DNA from: Marinobacter subterrani
GTDB lineage: Bacteria > Pseudomonadota > Gammaproteobacteria > Pseudomonadales > Oleiphilaceae
NCBI RefSeq assembly: GCF_001045555.1
Contig: NZ_LFBU01000001.1
Span: 2,480,001 to 2,544,000, forward strand
DNA: 64,000 nt
Direction: 5' to 3'
Shown here in pieces: positions 36,679 to 45,269 of the stretch. The translations under genes and the position numbers were made by a program. Under the pieces are notes generated by a model. It searched no databases and was not told where the DNA came from. It worked only from the letters and a program-made list of their open reading frames with translations. How positions within the stretch are numbered: the first letter of the stretch is position 1; each line of letters begins with the position of its first letter.

Positions 36679-37842
36679 ATGGCAGACGATCCCCACAGCC
36701 CTGACTGGGACCCCCGGTCTGATGAGGTTCTGAGTGACCAGATACGGGCCTATGATACCATGCGCGCCCAATGCCCCGTTGCCTGGAGCGATTACCAGCA
36801 CTGGACGTTATTCAGGCATGAGGATGTTATGCGGGTACTGGAAGATCACCAGACATTCAGTAGCGCGGCATCCAGCCATCTTTCCGTCCCCAATGGCATG
36901 GATCCGCCCGAACATACCCCCTATCGAAAGGTCATCGAGCCCTATTTCTCTCAACAGGCAATGAGCCAGTTTGAACCAGCCTGTCGCAATATTGCGCGTA
37001 TCCTTGTCAACAATCTGCCTGACCGCCAGCCATTCGATGTGGTCGAAACATTCAGCAGAGCCTTTGCCCTGCAGATACAATCCACGTTTATGGGATGGCC
37101 CGACTCCCTTCATGGACCATTGAGAGAATGGGTACTGAAAAATCACCGGGCCACCCTTGCCAGTGACCGACAGGCCATGGCTGAAGTTGCCCATGAGTTC
37201 GATGGCTATATTCACGATCTGCTGGAAACCCGACGCCAGGCCGGAGCCAACGCCCCAAGAGACGTTACCACTTCATTGATGGAAGAGACCGTCAATGGTC
37301 GACCTATGAGCGATGAAGAACTCACCAGCCTGATGCGCAACTGGACTGTAGGTGAACTGGGCACCATCAGCTCCAGCGTATCGATTCTGCTCAGTTACCT
37401 GGCAGAACATCCGGACCTGAGACAAAGCCTTGCCAACGATACCGTTGCCCTGCCGGACGCGATCGATGAAATACTTCGCATTGATGCGCCCCTGATATCT
37501 AACCGCCGGATTACCACCCGGTATGTGGAGATTGACGGAAGACCTATTCCCACAGGGGAGAAAATCACAATTCTGTGGGCGTCCGCCAACCGGGACGAGA
37601 AAGTTTTCGGCGACCCCGATGCGTTTTGCCCACATAAGAACCGTGACCATAATCTGCTTTATGGCGCAGGCGTTCACGTCTGCCCAGGGGCACCTCTGGC
37701 CAGGATGGAGCTCCGGGTGCTGATGAAGGAGTTTCTTCGCGCTGTCGACACACTGGAGCCTGCGCCCGGGGATCGGCCTGAACGGGCGGTTTTCCCGACT
37801 GGAGGTTTCAATTACCTGCCGATGGTCATCCGTAAACGATAA
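36679..37842 (+). CDS. Cytochrome P450 with an atypical I-helix
   Basis: A 387-residue soluble bacterial P450. The haem cysteine is Cys335 in LLYGAGVHVCPGAPLARMEL, and ExxR is EILR (264-267). In the I-helix, where most P450s have A/G-G-x-D/E-T-T, this one has NWTVGELGTISSSV (221-234), so the usual acid-alcohol pair for O2 activation is not obvious. The length is typical of class I P450s that need a ferredoxin and reductase; none is adjacent, though the iron-sulfur SdhB-like gene lies two genes upstream. A GAGGATGAG ribosome binding site precedes the ATG. Substrate unknown. Confidence 0.88.
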   Translation: MADDPHSPDWDPRSDEVLSDQIRAYDTMRAQCPVAWSDYQHWTLFRHEDVMRVLEDHQTFSSAASSHLSVPNGMDPPEHTPYRKVIEPYFSQQAMSQFEPACRNIARILVNNLPDRQPFDVVETFSRAFALQIQSTFMGWPDSLHGPLREWVLKNHRATLASDRQAMAEVAHEFDGYIHDLLETRRQAGANAPRDVTTSLMEETVNGRPMSDEELTSLMRNWTVGELGTISSSVSILLSYLAEHPDLRQSLANDTVALPDAIDEILRIDAPLISNRRITTRYVEIDGRPIPTGEKITILWASANRDEKVFGDPDAFCPHKNRDHNLLYGAGVHVCPGAPLARMELRVLMKEFLRAVDTLEPAPGDRPERAVFPTGGFNYLPMVIRKR

Positions 37843-37961
37843 GCCAGGCCAGCGGAAGCAGCGCCATGGAAGGGTGAATTGCTGCATCTGCGGATTCTGT
37901 AATTCTCCAATTTGGGGTAAAGTTCTGGTTCAAGAGCGGAACCCACAATCGAGGAAATCCG

Positions 37962-38288
37962 ATGGATAAACATGACAGCGAACTCCCCAAAACCTTCGTT
38001 GCCTTCAGCGAACGATTTCCAGAGCTTCAACAAGCGCACAAGCAGCTCGGCAAAGCCCTTGCCGATGCCGGCCCTCTGGATGAAAAAATGCGCGCTCTGG
38101 TAAAGCTGGGCGTTTGCGTGGGTGCGGGTCGTGAATCTGCGTTGAAATCCCACGTTCGACGAAGTCTGGAACTCGGCCTCACACGCGAGGACATAGAACA
38201 CGCGCTGGTGCTGGGTATGAATTCAACAGGCTTTCCAGCGACGGTCGCCGCTTGGCAGTGGGCTCAGGAAGCGCTCAGTCAAGAATAA
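37962..38288 (+). CDS. Carboxymuconolactone decarboxylase / AhpD-like protein
   Basis: A 108-residue protein of the CMD fold, with LDEKMRALVKLGVCVGAGRE and SALKSHVRRSLELGLTREDI as the two core helices. The second cysteine of the AhpD CxxC pair seems missing: a single Cys stands at about 52, with the usual SH before the next helix. It is thus unlikely to act as a disulfide peroxidase like AhpD, and is probably a decarboxylase-like or scaffold member. It lies 119 bp after the P450 on the same strand and has a GAGGAAATCCG ribosome binding site. Confidence 0.75.
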   Translation: MDKHDSELPKTFVAFSERFPELQQAHKQLGKALADAGPLDEKMRALVKLGVCVGAGRESALKSHVRRSLELGLTREDIEHALVLGMNSTGFPATVAAWQWAQEALSQE

Positions 38289-38385
38289 CGTTTTTTTCAA
38301 CAGATCAAGCGGCTCACGATCGCTTGGTCTTGACGACATGCGATCAGGTGATTCCAGGCGGCTCTTGAGGGCCGCCATCACACAT

Positions 38386-38697
38386 TTATTTCCAGTAGTC
38401 GTTGGCCTCGGCCACGGTCTGAAAATGCACAGCAATTACCTCGGAGGCATGAATAAGTGCCTTAGCATCCTGCGAATACTCGGCACGCTCACGGAAGAGT
38501 ATCTCTTTATTAGGCTGCGTACTTTTCACTCCCATCCTGGATAGTTTGATGGCCAGCTCAAAACCTTCTTGAGGTGTATCAGTAACCAGACTCGGCAGCC
38601 ACGTGTCTGCCTTCTTATTTTCTTCCGCTTGTGCCGCAAACGGCATACTCAGAATCAGGACTGCACAAACTGCCAGAATCCGTTTTCCTGGTTTCAT
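38386..38697 (-). CDS. Small exported hypothetical protein (103 aa)
   Basis: Starts MKPGKRILAVCAVLILSMPF with a signal peptide that ends near AAQA, followed by a 78-residue polar mature part (contains TDTPQEGFELAIKLSRMGVK and a His in VIAVHFQTVAEANDYWK). Start 38697 was chosen for its AAGGAGAT ribosome binding site; a 29-residue longer frame has no such site. It lies alone between two divergently placed units. No family recognised; probably periplasmic. Confidence 0.6.
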   Translation of the reverse strand: MKPGKRILAVCAVLILSMPFAAQAEENKKADTWLPSLVTDTPQEGFELAIKLSRMGVKSTQPNKEILFRERAEYSQDAKALIHASEVIAVHFQTVAEANDYWK

Positions 38698-38847
38698 TAC
38701 AATTATCTCCTTGGCCCTCATCAGTTTGTTGGCCTCTTTACGAGGCTCTTCCAGTAATGAACCACATAATACATATATTTTCAATGACTCTTTCAGGGCG
38801 AAAAAGCTTCCCCAGGGAAGCAGTCGCTCTCATGCCCCCCAGACTGA

Positions 38848-39963
38848 CTATACAGAGACCAGCCGCCTCAACCGGCTCATCACATCCAGGTTGTTGGCTT
38901 CCATGGCCTCCAGTGCTTTCAGCGCCTCTTCCGGGCGATTACCGTGGTGCGCCTTTACGGCTTCAATAGCATACACGTGCACCAACCGGTGAGGCTCCTC
39001 AATGGCTTTGAAATCCATTCGGCCGGCGTACTGTTGATTACCGTCGCCCTGGTAGTACCACTGGCCGAGCCGGCATTCGGTTTCTGATGGCAAGGTATCC
39101 GCGGTTCGGTCGGATAACCCGGCCAGGATCTGATACACCGTGAGTTTGATTTCCAGTTCTTCCAGGTTGGCCAGTTCAATTTCCGCCATCAGGGCAGCGT
39201 TGCCCAGAGCCGTGGATGAATTGCCCGCAAGATCGATTAACGACATCAAACGGTCCCGGGCGGCTCCGGCTTCTTCGGCAAGCTTGTTCATCTCTTCACT
39301 GCTGGCCTTGCTGGCTCCGGAAACTGCGGACGTCTGACCGCGGATTCGACCGATAGCTTCGTCGATTTCCCGGGTGGCTTCACCGGCCCTGAACGCAAGA
39401 TTGCGAACTTCCGTTGCCACCACGCTAAATCCCCGGCCATGCTCGCCGGCCCGGGCGGCTTCGATACTGGCATTCAGGGCAAGAAGCGAGGTCTGGTCAG
39501 AGACGCCGTCAATGACATCCACCAGTGAGGTTATACTTCCGGTTTCTGCCTCCAACGCTTCCATCTGCCCCGCAGAATTCACTACCCTCTGGCGGGCGCC
39601 ATCCAAACGCTGAACCAGCATTGTCATGCCATCCCGCACACGGGCGGATTCATCGCGGGTTTTCAGGGCTTCACTGCGGCGGGAGCCTAGCAAATCTGAT
39701 AGATCACTGAACGAACCCTTGAGCTCAGTCAGCGACGAACCGAATTGGCCGAGACCGGCCAACAGCCGGTGGCCAAGCATAAGTTCCGAGCGTGTTTCTG
39801 TCAGTGATCTGCGCTCCTCCTCCAGCTCTGCTTCCAGCCTGCGGTTTTGCTCACTGGCTTCTGCAAATGCCTTGTTTAATGCCGACAGCTCCGCTTCCAG
39901 CGCTTCCGCACGCTTTGTGGACGGCCAAAAACCCATACTGCTGCTCCAATCCTTCATATTCAT
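38848..39963 (-). CDS. Soluble methyl-accepting chemotaxis-type protein with CZB zinc-sensing domain
   Basis: A 371-residue cytoplasmic chemoreceptor. It has no membrane segment. Residues about 18-60 form a coiled coil ([20 protein letters not shown] and following). The signalling domain contains the conserved tip [20 protein letters not shown] then [16 protein letters not shown]. The C-terminal part has the CZB pattern: [10 protein letters not shown] (about 300), then two His in [10 protein letters not shown] and one in KAHHGN. The usual first His is replaced by an L-x-VYQIL helix start, as in several receptors of this class. CZB domains sense zinc or hypochlorous acid through a Zn-thiolate. 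No chemotaxis genes are adjacent. Confidence 0.88.
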   Translation of the reverse strand: MNMKDWSSSMGFWPSTKRAEALEAELSALNKAFAEASEQNRRLEAELEEERRSLTETRSELMLGHRLLAGLGQFGSSLTELKGSFSDLSDLLGSRRSEALKTRDESARVRDGMTMLVQRLDGARQRVVNSAGQMEALEAETGSITSLVDVIDGVSDQTSLLALNASIEAARAGEHGRGFSVVATEVRNLAFRAGEATREIDEAIGRIRGQTSAVSGASKASSEEMNKLAEEAGAARDRLMSLIDLAGNSSTALGNAALMAEIELANLEELEIKLTVYQILAGLSDRTADTLPSETECRLGQWYYQGDGNQQYAGRMDFKAIEEPHRLVHVYAIEAVKAHHGNRPEEALKALEAMEANNLDVMSRLRRLVSV

Positions 39964-40051
39964 TTATATTTTATACATGTTTTAGACTGAAGCAGTAAGG
40001 ATTTGTAACAACAAACCCTCAGAATGCCGTCAATGCCGAGCATGGACGGGG

Positions 40052-40414
40052 TTAGAGCTGGCCGTCCAGGATATAATCCCGCAGCGCTGCAGCGTTGTTG
40101 TGCTCGGTATCCTTAGCAGCAAACACCAGCGTCATGCGCTCGTGTTCATCAAGCAGCTGCCGGAGTGTGCGCAGATCCTCCGCGGCATCATCGGACTGAA
40201 GCTCTTTCAGGTAGCGCTCGCAGAACTCCGGCCATTTATCCGGATCGTGACCGAACCATTTCCGCAACTCAGTAGAGGGCGCCAGCTCTTTCAGCCAGTG
40301 GGCAATGTCGGCATCTTCCTTGGCCACACCCCGAGGCCAGATGCGATCCACCAGTACGCGAGGGCCGTCTGAGCGGGCGGCGGTGTCATAGGCTCTTTTC
40401 AGGCGAATTTCCAT
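40052..40414 (-). CDS. DUF488 family protein (YeaO-like)
   Basis: A 120-residue protein with the YeaO/DUF488 signature LVDRIWPRGVAKEDADI and the WFGHDPDKWPEFCERYLKEL helix, plus a C-terminal TLVFAAKDTEHNNA strand. Start 40414 is placed 9 bases after GGAGAG; a GTG two codons earlier is also possible. The biochemical function of the family is not known. It stands alone between the chemoreceptor and nrdG. Confidence 0.85.
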   Translation of the reverse strand: MEIRLKRAYDTAARSDGPRVLVDRIWPRGVAKEDADIAHWLKELAPSTELRKWFGHDPDKWPEFCERYLKELQSDDAAEDLRTLRQLLDEHERMTLVFAAKDTEHNNAAALRDYILDGQL

Positions 40415-40450
40415 AGGCACACTCTCCGATGTGTAAGTGGACTTCCCAGC

Positions 40451-41155
40451 CTACTCCCGGATATCCAGGGTTTCAAAGAATGGCGTGAGTGTATTCTGTA
40501 CCCACTGCTTGTCTTTCGCACTCAGGCGCCCTGCCCCTATGGCGTCATTCAGCATCTGATCACTGCGGGCGATCTGCACCGCAAACCGGCGCACGCCCTG
40601 CTCCGCCAGCCGCTCCCCCACGGCAATCACCTGCTCCGGTGACTGCAGGGCACCATGCCAGGTCATCCGGCATTCGAAGTCCACGCCGGCCTTTTGCAGT
40701 GCGGAGATAGCCGCCCAGCTCTCCTGCCCGGAATGGCGGTTGGTGGTGGTGGTTTCATAATCTAAAGGCAGCGCCTTGATATCCAGTCCCACCCAGTCCA
40801 GCCAGGGCAACAGCGGCTCCAGCAGCTTCAGGTGCGGGGCACCGGTGTGCAGTCCGTTGCGAAAACCCAGTTCGCGGGTTTGCTGCACGGCCGGTAGCAG
40901 GGCTTTCTGGATAGTAGGTTCGCCGCCGCTGAATACCACTGCGTCCAGTAAACCCTGCCGGCTTTTCAGGTGCCGGTGGGCTTGTTGCCAGGTCATTTTT
41001 TCATCACCGGCTTCCAGTGGTATAAGATGAGGGTTATGGCAGTAATGGCAACGCCAGGGACAACCCTGCAGGAACAGGGTTGCCGCTAGGTGTTGCGGAT
41101 AATCGACGGTGGAGAAGGCGGCCATGCCTCCGATCACCAGGTTATCCGCAGTCAT
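40451..41155 (-). CDS. nrdG: Anaerobic ribonucleotide reductase activating enzyme
   Basis: A 234-residue radical-SAM protein that cleaves S-adenosylmethionine and installs the glycyl radical on NrdD. The cluster motif is Cys32, Cys36, Cys39 in GCPWRCHYCHNP, followed by the SAM-binding VVFSGGEPT (about 73-81). The length is longer than E. coli NrdG (154), as in the NrdG2-like forms that go with ATP-cone-less NrdD. Its start lies one base after the stop of the 48-aa glycyl-radical gene. It is the last gene of the operon. Confidence 0.93.
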   Translation of the reverse strand: MTADNLVIGGMAAFSTVDYPQHLAATLFLQGCPWRCHYCHNPHLIPLEAGDEKMTWQQAHRHLKSRQGLLDAVVFSGGEPTIQKALLPAVQQTRELGFRNGLHTGAPHLKLLEPLLPWLDWVGLDIKALPLDYETTTTNRHSGQESWAAISALQKAGVDFECRMTWHGALQSPEQVIAVGERLAEQGVRRFAVQIARSDQMLNDAIGAGRLSAKDKQWVQNTLTPFFETLDIRE

Positions 41156-41156
41156 T

Positions 41157-41303
41157 TCAACGCTCCCGGAAGTGGGTGCGTTCGCGATGCTCGGATTGCT
41201 TGCCTTTGTTAAAGGCCGAGACCGGGCGGTGGTAGCCCATTACCCGGGTCCACACTTCGCAACGCTGGCGTTGGCTGTCATCGGGAAGTTTCTGGTTATC
41301 CAT
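41157..41303 (-). CDS. Separate glycyl-radical segment of NrdD (48 aa)
   Basis: A 48-residue gene between nrdD and nrdG. It contains RCEVWTRVMGYHRPVSAFNK followed by GKQSEHRERTHF, which matches the C-terminal end of class III reductases, where the glycyl radical forms in the R-V-x-G-Y motif (RVCGYLGS in E. coli) before RPFNAGKQ. The candidate radical residue is Gly23. The ATG lies 6 bases after GAAGGAG and overlaps the end of the large nrdD frame by 8 bases (ATGGATAA contains both start and stop). The large gene stops before this motif. An independent start with a good ribosome binding site argues against a sequencing frameshift. Confidence 0.8.
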   Translation of the reverse strand: MDNQKLPDDSQRQRCEVWTRVMGYHRPVSAFNKGKQSEHRERTHFRER

Positions 41304-43071
41304 GCTGAACTCCTTCTTTGCTTCTTGGGGAAGTGCCGGACGTTGCCGGCAGTGATTGCCCGGCCAGCAACAACTCGTCGCATTTCGGGCAGAATTCGTG
41401 CTCTCCGTTCAGATACCCGTGCACCGGGCAGATGGAGAAGGTGGGCGTTACTGTGATGTACGGCAGCCGGTAGTTCTCCAGCACTGTTTTCACAAACCGG
41501 CCGCAGGTAGCCGCATCGCTGATGCGTTCGCGCATATACAGGTGCAGTACGGTGCCACCGGTGTAGCGGGTTTGCAGTTCATCCTGAAGATCCAGGGCTT
41601 CAAACGGATCGTCGGTGTAGCCCACCGGCAGCTGGCTGGAGTTGGTGTAATAGGGGGCATCCGGTGTGCCTGCCTGCAGGATGTCGGCAAACCGTTTTTG
41701 GTCTTCCTTGGCGAACCGGTAGGTGGTGCCTTCGGCCGGGGTGGCTTCCAGATTATAGAGATGGCCGGTTTCTTCCTGGTATTGCTTCATCCGCTCCCGC
41801 ACATGATCCAGCAGTTCCAGTGCAAAGGCCCTGCCCTGCTCGCTACTGATATCTTCCTGATCGGCAGTAAAGTTGCGGACCATTTCGTTCAGGCCATTCA
41901 CTCCAATGGTGGAAAAGTGGTTTCTCAGGGTACCGAGATAACGTTTGGTGTAGGGGAACAGGCCTTCCACCATCAGCCGGCCGATCTCCTGGCGCTTGGT
42001 TTCCAGGCTGTCCCGGGCCAGGTCCATCAGTTCATTCAGGCGGGCATAAAGCGCCGGTTTGTCCCCTTTATACAGGTAACCCAGCCGGGCGCAGTTAACG
42101 GTGACCACACCCAGCGACCCGGTCTGCTCCGCTGAGCCAAACAGGCCATTGCCCCGCTTGAGCAGTTCCCGCAGGTCCAACTGCAGGCGGCAGCACATGG
42201 AGCGCACCATGTTGGGTTCCAGGTCGGAATTGAGGAAATTCTGGAAGTACGGCAGACCGTAACGAGCGGTCATTTCAAACAGTCGCAGGGCGTTGTCGGA
42301 TTCCCAGTTAAAGTCCCGGGTGATGTTGTAGGTGGGAATCGGGAAGGTGAACACTCGGCCCTTGCTGTCACCCGCCGTCATCACCTCGATGTAGGCCTGG
42401 TTGATCATGTCCATCTCGGCCTGCAATTCGCCATAGCTGAATGGCATTTCCTCACCGTCAACAATCGGTATCTGTTCCCACAGATCGTCCGGGCAAACCC
42501 AGTCAAAAGTGATGTTGGTAAACGGCGTCTGGGTGCCCCAGCGGGACGGCACGTTCAGGTTGTAAACAAACTCCTGGATGCACTGGCGCACGGTGGCGTA
42601 ATCCAGTTTGTCCTTTCGGATAAACGGCGCCAGATAAGTGTCGAAAGAGCTGAAAGCCTGGGCCCCAGCCCACTCGTTCTGCAGGGTGCCAAGAAAATTG
42701 ACCATCTGGCCGATGGCACTGGACAGGTGCTTTGGCGGGGCGGCTTCCACCTTGCCCGGCACGCCGTTCAGGCCCTCGTGCAGCAGAGTACGCAAAGACC
42801 AGCCGGCACAGTAACCACTGAGCATGTCCAGGTCGTGAATGTGCAAATCTGCCTGCCGGTGGGCCTGGCCGATTTCCGGGGTATACACCTCGTTCAGCCA
42901 GTAGTTGGCAATCACCTTGCCAGCGGTGTTCAGGATCAGGCCACCGAGGGAATAGCCCTGGTTGGCATTGGCGTTCACCCGCCAGTCGCTGCGGTGCAGG
43001 TATTCACCAACAGTGGCGGAGATATCCAGCAAGGCCGGATCAACAGGGTGCGAGGTGGTGTGGGCAGACAT
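41296..43071 (-). CDS. nrdD: Class III (anaerobic) ribonucleotide reductase large subunit, lacking its glycyl-radical motif
   Basis: A 591-residue NrdD that reduces ribonucleoside triphosphates without oxygen. It lacks the N-terminal ATP-cone and starts close to the ten-stranded barrel (SDWRVNANANQGYSLGGLI; DLHIHDLDMLSGYCAGWSL). Near the end are the zinc-type motifs ICPVHGYLNGEHEFCPKC, after which normal NrdD continues into the glycyl-radical loop; here it ends about 24 residues later in SKEGVQHG. The radical motif is encoded by the overlapping 48-aa gene. AGGAGG precedes the ATG. Expression is under a cobalamin riboswitch. Confidence 0.92.
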   Translation of the reverse strand: MSAHTTSHPVDPALLDISATVGEYLHRSDWRVNANANQGYSLGGLILNTAGKVIANYWLNEVYTPEIGQAHRQADLHIHDLDMLSGYCAGWSLRTLLHEGLNGVPGKVEAAPPKHLSSAIGQMVNFLGTLQNEWAGAQAFSSFDTYLAPFIRKDKLDYATVRQCIQEFVYNLNVPSRWGTQTPFTNITFDWVCPDDLWEQIPIVDGEEMPFSYGELQAEMDMINQAYIEVMTAGDSKGRVFTFPIPTYNITRDFNWESDNALRLFEMTARYGLPYFQNFLNSDLEPNMVRSMCCRLQLDLRELLKRGNGLFGSAEQTGSLGVVTVNCARLGYLYKGDKPALYARLNELMDLARDSLETKRQEIGRLMVEGLFPYTKRYLGTLRNHFSTIGVNGLNEMVRNFTADQEDISSEQGRAFALELLDHVRERMKQYQEETGHLYNLEATPAEGTTYRFAKEDQKRFADILQAGTPDAPYYTNSSQLPVGYTDDPFEALDLQDELQTRYTGGTVLHLYMRERISDAATCGRFVKTVLENYRLPYITVTPTFSICPVHGYLNGEHEFCPKCDELLLAGQSLPATSGTSPRSKEGVQHG

Positions 43072-43189
43072 CAGGTTCCTCCTGGAAGCGCGTCAGGTTG
43101 TCGCAATAGGTGCAGCAACGTTCGCGAATACAGGAGGCCAGGCACGGGCGAGTGCCCGAGACATGATCAGCTGTTCACCCTGAGTCGCG

Positions 43190-43372
43190 AAGGTGCAGTG
43201 CTTGTTGCCCTGGCAGGTCTTCGGACTCAGGGGCGTGAGCCTTCCGGCTCTGCCTTACGTGGCGACTTCCCGGCTTGCGCCAGTGTCATCATGCCACGCT
43301 CGTTCCCCAATACCGCTGCGCGTCAGTTCCGGACTCTCACCGGATTCCTCGCCACAAACACAACATGTTGTG
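43190..43372 (-). promoter_or_regulatory. Cobalamin (B12) riboswitch upstream of nrdD
   Basis: Read on the minus strand, the core elements come in the right order: CCGGTGAGAGTCCGG (about 43329-43343), ACTGACGCGCAGCGGT (about 43312-43327) and the B12 box AGTCCGAAGACCTGCC (43212-43227). The stretch from 43072 to 43190, between aptamer and AGGAGG ribosome binding site, is the likely expression platform and includes a small hairpin CGGGC-GAGT-GCCCG at 43145-43158. High B12 should shut off this B12-independent reductase. Confidence 0.9.
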
Positions 43373-43390
43373 GCTTACCAAGACAAAATC

Positions 43391-43419
43391 ACTATATACG
43401 CTGCGAAAACCAGATTCAA
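43391..43419 (-). promoter_or_regulatory. Sigma-70 promoter of the riboswitch-nrdD transcript
   Basis: On the minus strand TTGAAT (43414-43419) and TATAGT (43391-43396) are 17 bases apart, placing the transcript start a few bases before the riboswitch aptamer. Confidence 0.6.
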
Positions 43420-43499
43420 GGAAAACAGATATTTATTTTACTTGAATAACAGGCAGGATCCGCCTGCGCAGCATTTGCTCCACAGGCGGCAGAAATCAA

Positions 43500-44039
43500 T
43501 CAGTAACCGCCCTTCTTACCGGTACCGACAAACGCAAATTCCCACTCGACATCAAACGGTGACCACCATTTGCCAACGCCGGTTTCCTTATCCTTGTGGC
43601 GGTAGAAGCCCTGATACGGAGGCGGATCGATGTGGTAGGTCACCTGGTACTTGCCGGGACCATCCAGCTTGATATTGGCTCCGTAATGGGGGCCGTCAGA
43701 GGCAACCATCGGCATAAAGGCACCGGTCGTTGACCAGTCCGAGCCTTCCTTGGTCAGGGTATAGGTGACGCCCAGATAGGGCACCCAGGCGCCAGCGCCA
43801 AACCCGTTGTTGTTGCCGGGCAGGGCCACCACATCGGCTTCAAGATGGATATCCTTGTCGCCCATGCCGGGCAGTTCCGGAGTCATCATCACCGGTTGCA
43901 GATATACGGCGCCGATTTCCATGCCGTGCTTTTCCACCGGCTCGCCGATCATCACCTCACCGGCCAGGGCAGAACCGGCCACACTCAGGCTGCCAGCCAG
44001 CAGGGTGGCCGAGGCCAGGGTTCGGGTAATTGCTTTCAT
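43500..44039 (-). CDS. fetP: Periplasmic iron-binding protein, P19/Tp34/FetP family
   Basis: A 179-residue exported protein with a signal peptide ending near GSALA. The P19-family features are EKHGMEIGAVYLQPV (about 36-50), LEADVVALPGNNNGFGAGAWVPYL (positions about 67-90) and the C-terminal YHIDPPPYQGFYRHKDKETG, with His and Met ligands for copper and ferrous iron. P19/FetP works with the FTR1 permease FetM to import iron. It is the last gene of the four-gene operon. Confidence 0.9.
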   Translation of the reverse strand: MKAITRTLASATLLAGSLSVAGSALAGEVMIGEPVEKHGMEIGAVYLQPVMMTPELPGMGDKDIHLEADVVALPGNNNGFGAGAWVPYLGVTYTLTKEGSDWSTTGAFMPMVASDGPHYGANIKLDGPGKYQVTYHIDPPPYQGFYRHKDKETGVGKWWSPFDVEWEFAFVGTGKKGGY

Positions 44040-44081
44040 CGCATTGCTCCTTCTTTCATGGGTAAACTTGTATGACGTGCC

Positions 44082-45269
44082 TCAGGCCTGCGCCGCCGCC
44101 CGGCGACGCAACCATAACCAGCCACCGGACAGGATCAATGGCAAGAGCACCACAGCCTGGGCCAGCAGGGTTTCGAGGGTTGGATAGACACCCAGCCAGG
44201 CCAGCCGGGGAATGCCCGGCAGCGGGGTAATGTCCACCCAGCCGGCTTCCTGAAGTTCAAGGATGCCGGTACCGACAAAACTGAAGGCGAGATAGAACAG
44301 CAGCGCTGCCGTGGCACTGAAGAACAGGGGTAACGGCAGTCGCAAAGACGCGGTGCGCATTATCAGGAAAGTCACCACCAGCGCACCGGCGGCTCCCGCT
44401 GAACCCAGCAGCATGGGTAAGGCGGCGCTCTCCGCCTGCCCCGCCAACGCGTAATAGAACAGGGTGGTCTCCGCCCCTTCCCGGTAAACCGCCAGGAACA
44501 CCGCCAGCCCCAGCGCCCACAGCTGACCGTTGGAAAGAGCGCGGTCCACCTTCCGGCGGATATAGGCCTGCCATTTGTCGGACTGTTGCTTGGCCAGCAA
44601 CCAGTGGCTGACGTACAGAAGCACAGCCGCGGCAAAGAGCATGGTGATACCTTCCAGCGCTTCACGGGCCGTACCGGAGATATCAAACAGAATTTTCATG
44701 CCGTAAGCCGTCAGCAAGCTGGCCACCAGGGCCAGACCTACCCCGGCATACAGCGACGACATACCACGGCCGCCGGCGGAACGGCGTAAGTAGGCGGCCA
44801 GGGCCATGACCACCAGCATGGCTTCGAAGCCCTCGCGTAACAGGATCAGGAAAGACTGCAGAACCAGTCCGGTAAAACTCAGGTCCTCATCGGCAAACAG
44901 GTTGGCGACATCGGTAGTCAGAGCCCCCTTGAGTTTCAACCAGGCCCCGGACACCTCGCCTTTCGGAGCTCCCTTGGCGGACAGGCCAATCACCTCACCG
45001 AACCGGGATTCCACCCGGGTTTTCAGGTGCGGATCTTTCATGCCAACGACGGTTTCCAGGCCCTTGCCCTCGAAGACATCGAAATACAGGGCCGAAAACC
45101 GGTCCATGGTATCCATGCCATTTTCCGGCTCGTAGGCCTGTAAGGCAGCATCACCGCTAGCCACCAGTTCACCGATGACAGCATCGGCATCCACTTTCTG
45201 TGCGGCGGCATTGGCATTAGTGCCCCCCCCGAGAGCCATCAGCAGAAACAGCAGACACCGGGCAATCAT
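44082..45269 (-). CDS. fetM: FTR1-family iron permease with periplasmic domain
   Basis: A 395-residue permease. A signal peptide is followed by a periplasmic domain of about 110 residues and a seven-helix FTR1 domain. The two REGxE iron motifs are present in LLREGFEAMLVV (about 144) and VYREGAETTLFYYAL (about 265). The start overlaps the stop of the upstream gene by 4 bases. Together with FetP it should import ferrous iron, probably oxidised during transport. The periplasmic domain is similar to the whole of the 137-residue protein encoded next to it. Confidence 0.92.
   Translation of the reverse strand: MIARCLLFLLMALGGGTNANAAAQKVDADAVIGELVASGDAALQAYEPENGMDTMDRFSALYFDVFEGKGLETVVGMKDPHLKTRVESRFGEVIGLSAKGAPKGEVSGAWLKLKGALTTDVANLFADEDLSFTGLVLQSFLILLREGFEAMLVVMALAAYLRRSAGGRGMSSLYAGVGLALVASLLTAYGMKILFDISGTAREALEGITMLFAAAVLLYVSHWLLAKQQSDKWQAYIRRKVDRALSNGQLWALGLAVFLAVYREGAETTLFYYALAGQAESAALPMLLGSAGAAGALVVTFLIMRTASLRLPLPLFFSATAALLFYLAFSFVGTGILELQEAGWVDITPLPGIPRLAWLGVYPTLETLLAQAVVLLPLILSGGWLWLRRRAAAQA

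Noticed and set aside
40811-41155. nrdG as a possible pyruvate formate-lyase activating enzyme
   Set aside because: The CPWRCHYC motif occurs in both groups, but the direct link to nrdD and the 48-aa radical gene decides for nrdG.
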